DNA from: Lachnospiraceae bacterium
Lineage (GTDB): Bacteria; Bacillota_A; Clostridia; Lachnospirales; Lachnospiraceae
Direction: 5' to 3'
Length of the DNA stretch: 5,026 nt
NCBI GenBank assembly: GCA_017523185.1
Contig: JAFWXB010000374.1
Coordinates: forward strand, 1 to 5,026
Part shown: positions 1 through 4,964 of the stretch, piece by piece
How positions within the stretch are numbered: position 1 is the first letter of the stretch
How the letters are laid out: the number at the start of each line of letters is the position of its first letter
Notes under the pieces: model-generated
Database searches by the model: none
The model's input: the letters and a program-made list of their open reading frames with translations, nothing else
What the model was told of the DNA's origin: nothing
Program-made: the position numbers and the translations under genes

Positions 1-603
1 GTATGTGCTTCGTATCCTGATAATTTTATGGAACAGCTTTTATATGGAACACAACGAAAAATTGAAGTACATCTTGTAGGAACTTTGACAAAACGTCCGT
101 CAGAAGAAACACATTTAGGATTTACATCATTTGCTGGTTTTGCAGAACAGCAAGAGGGAAAAAGTGTAATTGCAGTAGATATTACAAGATTAGGTTCTTT
201 GGAACAGACGTTATACCATGAAATTGCACATTTAATTGATAATAAACTTGCCTTTGATGCTTCTTTAAGAGAAGATGCGATATATTCGGAAGAAGCATGG
301 CAAGCGTTAAATCCAACTACATTTGTTTATGCAGAAAGTTATCACAATTTACCAATGGAATTATATAAGGAAGAATATGATGCATATTTTATAGATATTT
401 ATTCAAGAACATTTTCAAAAGAAGATAGAGCTCGTATTATGGAATATGCAATGGTAGAATCTGATTGGACATTTTCTGCGTCTTCCGGTAGACTTGCAAA
501 ATTAGAATATTGGACAGAGTGTATTCGAGATGCATTTGATACAACAGGGTGGTCAAAACAGACGATATGGGAAAAAACATTAGAAGAATGTTTGAAAAAA
601 TAA
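1..603 (+). CDS. Putative zinc metallopeptidase-like protein, 3' part (5' end outside window)
   Basis: The reading frame is open to the first base of the window, so the gene starts upstream; the ATG at 28 is an internal Met preceded by nine in-frame residues (VCASYPDNF) and has no ribosome site. The visible part is 200 residues. It carries an HEIAH motif at visible residues 73-77, the HExxH zinc-binding signature of gluzincin-type peptidases, preceded by a hydrophobic strand (SVIAVDIT). About 45 residues later an acidic stretch, EEYDAYFIDIYS, could give the third metal ligand, followed by EDRARIMEYAM. This arrangement (HExxH, then W..LNP..F.Y, then FID.YS..F..EDRARI) resembles uncharacterised, often lipoprotein, clostridial proteins with a metallopeptidase-like domain; that match is from memory. 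Any signal peptide or lipobox would lie in the missing N-terminus. Substrate and activity are unknown. It converges on the gene at 777-1457. Confidence 0.8.
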   Translation, partial: VCASYPDNFMEQLLYGTQRKIEVHLVGTLTKRPSEETHLGFTSFAGFAEQQEGKSVIAVDITRLGSLEQTLYHEIAHLIDNKLAFDASLREDAIYSEEAWQALNPTTFVYAESYHNLPMELYKEEYDAYFIDIYSRTFSKEDRARIMEYAMVESDWTFSASSGRLAKLEYWTECIRDAFDTTGWSKQTIWEKTLEECLKK

Positions 604-614
604 TAGAAAAATAA

Positions 615-650
615 ATAAGTTCAAGTTTAGTAAGGTAGACTTGAACTTAT
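615..650. terminator. Hairpin terminator between converging genes
   Basis: A perfect 12-bp inverted repeat (615-626 with 639-650, arm ATAAGTTCAAGT) encloses a 12-nt loop. It begins 11 bases after the stop of the plus-strand gene. Read on the minus strand, the stem is followed by a T-rich run (TTATTTTTC), so it fits best as the terminator of the minus-strand gene at 777-1457. On the plus strand the following sequence is AT-rich but not a clean T tract. Removing the inverted-repeat element at 657-762 and one flanking repeat would put this hairpin about 10 bases from the minus-strand stop codon, the usual terminator spacing. Confidence 0.7.
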
Positions 651-656
651 ATTAAT
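647..656. repeat. Left copy of 10-bp direct repeat flanking the MITE-like element
   Basis: TTATATTAAT here is repeated exactly at 763-772, and the two copies bracket the inverted-repeat element. It reads as a target-site duplication. Its first four bases are also the last four of the terminator stem. Confidence 0.5.
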
Positions 657-762
657 ATGAGTTCAATAAATTAGCTATTTTCTAAAAAATCAAATGATTA
701 AGTGCTTTTTTGACATAATCATGTATTATTTTTATGCAAAAATTATAATTATTGAACTCATG
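657..762. mobile_element. MITE-like non-coding inverted-repeat element, about 106 bp
   Basis: The ends form a perfect 13-bp inverted repeat: ATGAGTTCAATAA at 657-669 and its complement at 749-761. The similarity extends inward with one gap (ATT follows both ends). A second, internal 7-bp inverted repeat lies at 694-700 and 716-722. The element is flanked by an exact 10-bp direct repeat (647-656, 763-772), with one extra base, G762, on the right. It contains no open reading frame of note. Terminal inverted repeats, a direct duplication, small size and no coding capacity are the marks of a miniature inverted-repeat transposable element, which would be moved by a transposase elsewhere in the genome. 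A 10-bp duplication is long but known for some IS families, such as the IS231 group of IS4. I cannot assign a family. It could instead be a simple stem-loop with chance AT-rich flanking repeats. Confidence 0.5.
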
Positions 763-772
763 TTATATTAAT
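763..772. repeat. Right copy of 10-bp direct repeat flanking the MITE-like element
   Basis: TTATATTAAT is identical to 647-656. It lies four bases before the complement of the stop codon of the minus-strand gene (777-779), so the insertion just missed that coding region. Confidence 0.5.
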
Positions 773-776
773 TAGA

Positions 777-1457
777 TTACGAAACAGAATCATAATACAA
801 CTCGGATAAAATTGCTTGTATTTCTTGTAATGTATATATTTTTCCCGTTTCTAAATGTACTAAATCCGGTCTGCTTGGATAAGCAATAAAAACATCTTCT
901 TTTGGATTAGAACAACGTACCCAAACAAAAACAGTATCAAGATGTTGTAAATAAGTAATAATATAATCTTCATATGTAATTGTTGAAAGTGTATTATTGA
1001 TAAGTTCATATGTTAAACCGAAAAAACCAAAAGGAAGTGTGGTTGTTTTTGGAGCATATGCAGAAGAACTTTCTATCAGTTTTTTATTTTCATTCAATTT
1101 ATAAAATGTATAAGAAATTTCATCTTCTTTTTCATGTGTTCCTTTTGGAAGCAGATATGCACTATTTGTGGTAAGTGCTTGACTAAAATCCGTTAGTTTA
1201 TCAGATAAAAACCAATTGTTTGTTAAAAGAAAATATACTTTTTTAAGTTCCGAGTGGTTATTACATTGTTCTAAAATAAAAGGTTCAATTTCAGAAAAAA
1301 AGTCTGTTCGATGTGGAGCATCAAGTGTAGGAGTTCCTTTTTCAAAAAGACCATTCGAAGGAAGTTCAAATTTGAAAATAAGAAAATAAATGCCAATAAA
1401 TACACATACAATCATTATAAAAAGTAGCGATTTTTTCCAATTTATATGTTTTGTCAT
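777..1457 (-). CDS. Membrane-anchored protein of unknown function
   Basis: I do not recognise this 226-residue protein. It has a short basic N-terminus (residues 1-9, including two Lys before the helix), then one strongly hydrophobic segment at about residues 10-30. There is no lipobox and no obvious signal-peptidase site, so it is probably a signal anchor with the remaining roughly 195 residues outside the membrane. The ectodomain is mixed alpha/beta in appearance, rich in Tyr, Phe, Thr and Asn, with two Cys (C65, C182) that could be redox-active or pair. It ends with a likely helix after an ETGKIYTLQEIQAIL stretch. The start is firm: AAAAGGAGG at 1465-1473 lies seven bases before the ATG. 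It has its own probable promoter, and its transcript would run through the MITE-like element before reaching the hairpin at 615-650. No neighbour suggests a role. Confidence 0.85.
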   Translation of the reverse strand: MTKHINWKKSLLFIMIVCVFIGIYFLIFKFELPSNGLFEKGTPTLDAPHRTDFFSEIEPFILEQCNNHSELKKVYFLLTNNWFLSDKLTDFSQALTTNSAYLLPKGTHEKEDEISYTFYKLNENKKLIESSSAYAPKTTTLPFGFFGLTYELINNTLSTITYEDYIITYLQHLDTVFVWVRCSNPKEDVFIAYPSRPDLVHLETGKIYTLQEIQAILSELYYDSVS

Positions 1458-1531
1458 GTAAATTCCTCCTTTTGAAATATAAAGTCAGTTGTATAAAGAA
1501 ATATTAGAAAAACTATTTGTTTTATAAGAAT

Positions 1532-1560
1532 AATATACCAGTTAAAAGTGTTTTTTTCCA
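1532..1560 (-). promoter_or_regulatory. Candidate vegetative promoter for the membrane-protein gene
   Basis: On the minus strand, TGGAAA (1555-1560, four of six matches to TTGACA) is followed after 17 bases by TATATT (1532-1537, five of six matches to TATAAT). A TGG immediately before it gives an extended -10. Transcription would start near 1525 and give a leader of roughly 65-70 bases before the ATG at 1457. In such AT-rich DNA, chance matches are common. Confidence 0.45.
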
Positions 1561-1585
1561 GCCATATATGAAATTTTTATAATCG

Positions 1586-1630
1586 AAAACTCCCTTTTCA
1601 AACATAAGAAATTTATGTTCAAAAAGGGAG
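1586..1630 (-). terminator. Rho-independent terminator of the Asn-rich protein gene
   Basis: The outer stem is nine perfect pairs (1590-1598 with 1622-1630, CTCCCTTTT against AAAAGGGAG). A symmetric 2x2 CA/CA internal loop follows, then seven pairs (1601-1607 with 1613-1619) and a five-base loop. On the minus strand the stem is followed by TTTT and then TCGATTATAAAAATTT. The G/C-rich base of the stem next to T residues is the classic layout. It lies 70 bases beyond the stop of the gene at 1700-2020, and it separates that gene from the next one on the same strand. Confidence 0.8.
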
Positions 1631-1699
1631 TAAATGTTACATAGATAATTAGAATTTACTATTTGCTATAACAAAATAGTTATTGTTTCATTTTGGTTC

Positions 1700-2020
1700 T
1701 TATGCTCCTCCAGGACCATCTTTTCTAGGTCTGGAATCTCTATCAAAACAGTTTCTACAATTATTTACATTATTTGTATTATTAGAACCGTTTGAATTAT
1801 AAGAGTTTCTTGTGCTGTTAGAGTTTGTTGAATTGTTTACGTTATTTACATTATTTGCATTTCTTGTATTGTTTGTACTATTTGAACTGTTTGTATTGCT
1901 TGTTTTTGATTTTGCATTTGAATTAGAGTTCGAATTTCTACAAGATTTTGTGTTGTTTTGATAATCTGTCTGTGGAATATTTCCATCATCATAGACATTT
2001 GAAGTTTTGTTTTTTGCCAT
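1700..2020 (-). CDS. Small Asn/Ser/Thr-rich low-complexity protein
   Basis: A 106-residue protein of very biased composition: 33 Asn, 17 Ser and 10 Thr. The central part, about residues 28-87, is almost entirely Asn/Ser/Thr with scattered Val, Arg and Ala, including NNVNN units. The N-terminus (MAKNKTSNVYDD) is polar, and the C-terminus is charged and Gly/Pro-rich (about residues 92-106). There are three Cys, at 27, 88 and 91, each beside Arg (CRN, CRNC). There is no signal peptide or membrane helix, so it should be made in the cytoplasm and be disordered. The chosen ATG follows a good ribosome site (AAAGGAAGG); an extension to 2053 would include that site, so it is rejected. Similar short Asn-rich proteins with CRN motifs seem to recur in Lachnospiraceae (from memory). 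A spore-coat or other structural role is possible but not shown. It has its own terminator. Confidence 0.72.
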   Translation of the reverse strand: MAKNKTSNVYDDGNIPQTDYQNNTKSCRNSNSNSNAKSKTSNTNSSNSTNNTRNANNVNNVNNSTNSNSTRNSYNSNGSNNTNNVNNCRNCFDRDSRPRKDGPGGA

Positions 2021-2026
2021 AATGCA

Positions 2027-2035
2027 CCTTCCTTT
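2027..2035 (-). promoter_or_regulatory. Ribosome-binding site that fixes the start of the Asn-rich protein
   Basis: On the minus strand AAAGGAAGG ends six bases before the ATG at 2018-2020. Because it lies inside the longer reading frame that begins at 2053, it argues for the shorter protein. Confidence 0.65.
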
Positions 2036-2063
2036 CGACATTAGGTTGTGCAAAAAGAAAAGA

Positions 2064-2069
2064 ATTATA
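2064..2069 (-). promoter_or_regulatory. Candidate -10 box for the Asn-rich protein gene
   Basis: A perfect TATAAT on the minus strand, preceded by CCCTTG, lies 43 bases upstream of the ATG. No convincing -35 hexamer stands 16-18 bases further up (the region is AT-rich, near AATATA). Either an activator or alternative sigma factor is involved, or the match is by chance. The divergent gene at 2237 has no clear promoter of its own that I can choose among several TATAAT-like sites between 2121 and 2217. Confidence 0.3.
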
Positions 2070-2190
2070 CAAGGGTTTTAAAATTATATATTTTTCTTAT
2101 TTGTGGTATTTATGTTAAAATATAATATTTTTTGTAATTTAAAATATTTTATTGCATTTCCATTTATGATATACTTATTTTTATAAAAAA

Positions 2191-2222
2191 TTTATAATAA
2201 AAGGAATCGTTTATAATAAAAG
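2191..2222 (+). repeat. Two 13-bp direct repeats before the cysteine-cluster gene
   Basis: TTTATAATAAAAG occurs exactly twice, at 2191-2203 and 2210-2222, with a period of 19 bases and GAATCG between the copies. Each copy contains a perfect TATAAT (2193-2198, 2212-2217), but neither has a recognisable -35. The second copy ends three bases before the ribosome site (TTGGAGTG, 2224-2231). It may be a doubled -10 region, a regulator site, or a recent short duplication. Confidence 0.55.
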
Positions 2223-2236
2223 ATTGGAGTGAAATA

Positions 2237-2911
2237 ATGAATCAAGAACTTACAGAAATTTCAGATGGAAGATTATATAGAAATAATGACATGGTAAAGA
2301 TTGGTTGTCATGATTGCGAAGGTTGTTCTTCTTGTTGTCGCAATATGGGTCAATCCATATGGCTTGACCCATATGATGCGTTTCAATTAACACATTATTT
2401 TGGAAAGACATTTGAAGAATTATTGGAAAAAGAAGCAGAACTTCATGTAGAAGAAGGATTAATTTTACCTAATTTGCGTATGATAGGAGAACAAGCACCA
2501 AAGTGTAGTTTTTTAAATGTCGAGAATCGTTGTAGTATACATACTGTTCGTCCGGGAATTTGTCGTTTATTTCCATTAGGTCGTAATTATGAAGATGAAA
2601 AATTGACTTATTTTATTTTAAAAGATGCTTGTCTTGTTGAACATAAGTCTAAATTGAAAATCAATAAATGGCTTGGCGTGTCAAATATTAAACAATATGA
2701 AAAATTTTTGATAGAATGGCATACATTGACAAAAAAATTACGTGGTTTTTTTAATGAGCATATGGAAGAAGAAGTGATTATCAAATCTATCAATATGAAG
2801 TTTCTTCAGATATTTTATTTGTCACCATATAAAAGTGAAGATTTTTATGAAGAATTTTATCAAAAATTAGACACTATGAATGGATTTTTAAAGCAATTAG
2901 GCGTTAGTTAG
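2237..2911 (+). CDS. YkgJ-family cysteine cluster protein (CxxCxxCC, PF03692-like)
   Basis: A 224-residue protein with nine Cys in the first 132 residues. The N-terminal cluster is C24-x2-C27-x2-C30-x2-C33-C34, that is, the family's CxxCxxCC motif plus one more upstream Cys. It is followed by NMGQSIWLDPYDAFQLT, then C90, C99 (NRCSIH), C109 (RPGICRLFPLG) and C132. The CSFL..NRC.IH..RP..CR.FPLG order is typical of the YkgJ family, whose members are thought to bind zinc or an iron-sulfur cluster; the exact function is unsettled. The C-terminal third, about 140-224, has no Cys, is Lys/Glu/Phe-rich and probably helical, and is specific to this subfamily. There is no signal peptide or membrane helix, so it is cytoplasmic. 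The ATG has a GGAGTG ribosome site five bases upstream. It is a single-gene unit, diverging from the Asn-rich protein gene and followed by its own terminator. Confidence 0.9.
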   Translation: MNQELTEISDGRLYRNNDMVKIGCHDCEGCSSCCRNMGQSIWLDPYDAFQLTHYFGKTFEELLEKEAELHVEEGLILPNLRMIGEQAPKCSFLNVENRCSIHTVRPGICRLFPLGRNYEDEKLTYFILKDACLVEHKSKLKINKWLGVSNIKQYEKFLIEWHTLTKKLRGFFNEHMEEEVIIKSINMKFLQIFYLSPYKSEDFYEEFYQKLDTMNGFLKQLGVS

Positions 2912-2944
2912 TAGTAGAGATATTGATAAAATTATGAATTTTTG

Positions 2945-2990
2945 TGAAACAGGTATGAATTCAGTAATCTTTTTAACTGTTTCATTTTTA
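2945..2990 (+). terminator. Probable terminator of the cysteine-cluster gene
   Basis: TGAAACAG (2945-2952) pairs with CTGTTTCA (2977-2984) and is followed by TTTTT and further T-rich sequence. The 24-base loop is long for an intrinsic terminator but contains a small palindrome (TGAATTCA, 2956-2963). It starts 34 bases after the stop codon. Confidence 0.6.
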
Positions 2991-3031
2991 TGTATTTGAA
3001 GATTTCGTTTATTCGCTTAAATTAACATAAT

Positions 3032-3065
3032 ATATCTTAAACTGAAAAAACAGAAAATAAGATAT
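3032..3065. other. Stem-loop in the intergenic leader
   Basis: ATATCTTA (3032-3039) pairs with TAAGATAT (3058-3065). Inside it, CTG (3042-3044) pairs with CAG (3051-3053) around an A6 loop. No T tract follows on either strand, so it is not an obvious terminator. It could be a dyad operator, or AT-rich chance structure. Confidence 0.3.
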
Positions 3066-3085
3066 TATTATAATTATGAAATAGT

Positions 3086-3132
3086 TACAAAAATAATATA
3101 CAAAAATAGTAACTGTCTACAAAATTTTTGTA
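3086..3132 (+). promoter_or_regulatory. Array of TACAAAA boxes upstream of the glycosidase gene
   Basis: TACAAAA occurs in direct orientation at 3086-3092, 3099-3105 and 3118-3124, and inverted (TTTTGTA) at 3126-3132. The first two copies are identical over ten bases (TACAAAAATA). The last two form a perfect 15-base palindrome centred on T3125. The array lies 127-173 bases before the start codon. It looks like a multi-site regulator-binding region, plausibly for a sugar-responsive repressor or activator of the GH79 gene, but no regulator is encoded in the window. A TATAAT at 3172-3177 downstream is a candidate -10, without a good -35, which would place the array just upstream of the promoter. 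Confidence 0.4.
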
Positions 3133-3243
3133 TTAATTATGTATTTAAAGAAAAATGATAGACATTTTGCCTATAATTTTGTAAAATATAAATACCAAAT
3201 TAGTGCTTTTGTTAATGCAAAAGCTGTGTTACGGATTAAGGAA

Positions 3244-3252
3244 AAGGGGGAG
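3244..3252 (+). promoter_or_regulatory. Ribosome-binding site that fixes the glycosidase start
   Basis: AAGGGGGAG stands six bases before the ATG at 3259. The frame stays open back to an ATG at 3139, but those 40 extra codons have no ribosome site and encode a Lys/Tyr-rich stretch not expected in the family. The start is therefore 3259. Confidence 0.8.
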
Positions 3253-3258
3253 ATACCG

Positions 3259-4794
3259 ATGGCACAATCAATTAAAATCAATTTAGGCACTTTAAAAACA
3301 TTACGTGAAATCAATCCAATGATGATGTCTTACAATGTAGAGTTTGCAGAAGTTACAGGAGGAACTTTCTGGAAAGCTTATACACCGGGGCAGATTGCCG
3401 GAACAGAAGAATTTTATGTAGAACCGACAACTGAAGGCATCGCAGCTATGTATAAGGATTTGATGCAGGTTTATAAACCTATCGATTTATACAATGTAAA
3501 ATTAAGAAAACTTGCAAAAGATTTAGGGCCTGTTTGGGTTCGTGTTTCCGGTACATGGGCTACAAAGACTTATTATGATTTTGATGGAACAACCAATGGA
3601 CAAGTTCCGGAAGGATACTTAAATGTTCTTACAAAAGAACAATGGATTGGTGTTTTAGATTTTGTAAAAGAAATTGGAGCAAAATTAATTGTATCTGTTG
3701 CAAACTGTCCAGGACTTCATACAGCAGAAGAACCATGGCATCCGGCAGAAGCTGAAAAATTATTTGGTCTTAGTAAAGAATATGGTGTACCAATTGATGC
3801 AGCAGAATTTACAAACGAACCAAATATGATGGAAGATACAGGTTTCCCAAAAGGTTATACACCGGCTCATTATCGTCGTGACCAAGATTTATTCTTCAAA
3901 TGGCTTGATGAAAACTATCCGGAATGTATTAAAGTTGGACCAAGTACCACAGGTGGAGATAATATCGTATTTGGAAAAGGTGATGCAGAGGGCAAATCAG
4001 GTGGTGGTATTGAACAGATTGCAGAAGAAACTTGTAACTGTTCAGACCTTTTAGAAGGCACACAAGTTCCACTTGATGTATTTAGTTATCATTATTATAA
4101 TGGTGTTTCTGAACGTCTTGCTTCTGTTATGCCAAGTGCACATTGGTTAGCAGATGAAGCTACAAGCGAAGCATATTTAGATACTGCTATGAATTTCTGT
4201 CGTACATATGTACCACTTCGTGACAAATATGTACCTGGTGCAGAAATGTGGGTAACAGAATCCGGTGACGCAGGTGGTGGTGGAGATACATGGGCTTCTA
4301 CATTCCTTGATGTATTCCGTACATTAAACGAACTTGGTGGATTTGCAAAACTTACAAATGGTGTAATTTTCCACAATACATTAGCTTCTTCTGATTATGG
4401 TTTCCTTGCTCGTGAAGTATTTGACCCACGTCCAAACTATTTTGCAGTTCTTCTTTGGAATCGCTTAATGGGAACGACAGTTTATGATTGTGGCGAAGAA
4501 ATTCGTGAAGGTGCTCATGTTTATGTACATTCTCGTAAAGACGGACAAGAAGGTTATGTATACTTAGTAATCAATAACTCTCGTACAGAATCTACAACAA
4601 TTGAATTACCAAAAGATGCACAGCGTTATACATTAGCAGGTGAAAACGATAACATTCGTGCAACTGTTATGACATTAAATGGAAATCCACTTGTTTTAGG
4701 TGAAGATTATGCACTTCCAGCATTAGAACCGGTAGCTCAAGAAGCAGGAACAGTTGAATTAGCTCCAGCAACATGTACATTCTTTGTACTTTAA
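3259..4794 (+). CDS. Glycoside hydrolase family 79-like enzyme (heparanase / beta-glucuronidase type)
   Basis: A 511-residue protein resembling heparanase-type retaining hydrolases (GH79, clan GH-A), which cleave glucuronic-acid linkages in glycosaminoglycans, plant glucuronides or arabinogalactan side chains. An (alpha/beta)8 barrel spans about residues 20-400: the strand VWVRVSGTWAT at 92-102, the acid/base motif TNEPN with E187, HYY at 278-280, and the nucleophile motif WVTESGDAGGGG with E334. The Gly-rich tail after the nucleophile parallels ETSSAYGGG of heparanase. From about 400 on, VYVHSR..GQEGYVYLVINNS begins the C-terminal beta-sandwich. There is no signal peptide, membrane helix, or wall anchor, so it probably acts in the cytoplasm on imported oligosaccharides. 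Arg is mostly CGT in the body of the gene, and GC is higher than in the neighbours, suggesting high expression or a different origin. It has its own leader and terminator. The substrate cannot be told from the sequence; GH39 or GH30-like activity is less likely. Confidence 0.85.
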   Translation: MAQSIKINLGTLKTLREINPMMMSYNVEFAEVTGGTFWKAYTPGQIAGTEEFYVEPTTEGIAAMYKDLMQVYKPIDLYNVKLRKLAKDLGPVWVRVSGTWATKTYYDFDGTTNGQVPEGYLNVLTKEQWIGVLDFVKEIGAKLIVSVANCPGLHTAEEPWHPAEAEKLFGLSKEYGVPIDAAEFTNEPNMMEDTGFPKGYTPAHYRRDQDLFFKWLDENYPECIKVGPSTTGGDNIVFGKGDAEGKSGGGIEQIAEETCNCSDLLEGTQVPLDVFSYHYYNGVSERLASVMPSAHWLADEATSEAYLDTAMNFCRTYVPLRDKYVPGAEMWVTESGDAGGGGDTWASTFLDVFRTLNELGGFAKLTNGVIFHNTLASSDYGFLAREVFDPRPNYFAVLLWNRLMGTTVYDCGEEIREGAHVYVHSRKDGQEGYVYLVINNSRTESTTIELPKDAQRYTLAGENDNIRATVMTLNGNPLVLGEDYALPALEPVAQEAGTVELAPATCTFFVL

Positions 4795-4894
4795 AATAGA
4801 ATAAGGTACTGTATATCTATTGTAACTGAAAGATAGAATTTTAGAAAAGTAGATATTCGGAATCTGCTTTGTTGATTCATTTTGATTTTTATGT

Positions 4895-4927
4895 AAGAGT
4901 CGGTGTTTTCGGACACTGACTCTTTTT
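4895..4927 (+). terminator. Strong rho-independent terminator of the glycosidase gene
   Basis: Twelve pairs (4895-4906 with 4913-4924) with a single G-T wobble (4902/4917) enclose a six-base loop, TTTCGG, that can close to a TTCG tetraloop. The 3' arm runs into TTTTT at 4923-4927. It lies about 100 bases after the stop codon; the stretch 4795-4894 between shows no gene or other clear structure. Confidence 0.88.
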
Positions 4928-4964
4928 ATAAACTATAAAAATATAAGGGGAAGAACATAAAAAC

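Noticed and set aside
657..762. Element considered as a structured regulatory RNA
   Set aside because: The inverted ends with exact flanking direct repeats are better explained by insertion, and no promoter or known RNA fold is recognisable; an RNA role is not excluded.
1658..1680. 7-bp inverted repeat (ACTATTT / AAATAGT) just beyond the Asn-rich gene
   Set aside because: It is AT-only apart from one G-C pair and has no T tract; the strong terminator at 1586-1630 explains the end of the transcript better.
1741..1960. Repetitive AT-rich stretch considered as a CRISPR array or non-coding satellite
   Set aside because: The repeats are short, irregular and in frame with Asn/Ser/Thr codons of a gene with proper start and stop; there are no spacers of constant length.
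2021..2053. N-terminal extension of the Asn-rich protein by 11 residues
   Set aside because: It would include the good ribosome site that serves the ATG at 2020, and it lacks one of its own.
2608..2793. Minus-strand frame of 61 codons inside the cysteine-cluster gene
   Set aside because: It lies wholly within a well-supported gene on the other strand, has no ribosome site and its translation shows no recognisable domain.
3139..3258. N-terminal extension of the glycosidase by 40 residues
   Set aside because: There is no ribosome site before 3139, while a strong one precedes ATG 3259. The region also contains promoter-like and regulatory sequence.
4095..4376. Minus-strand frame of 93 codons inside the glycosidase gene
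   Set aside because: It is antisense to conserved catalytic sequence, its composition is that of a shadow frame, and it has no start signals.
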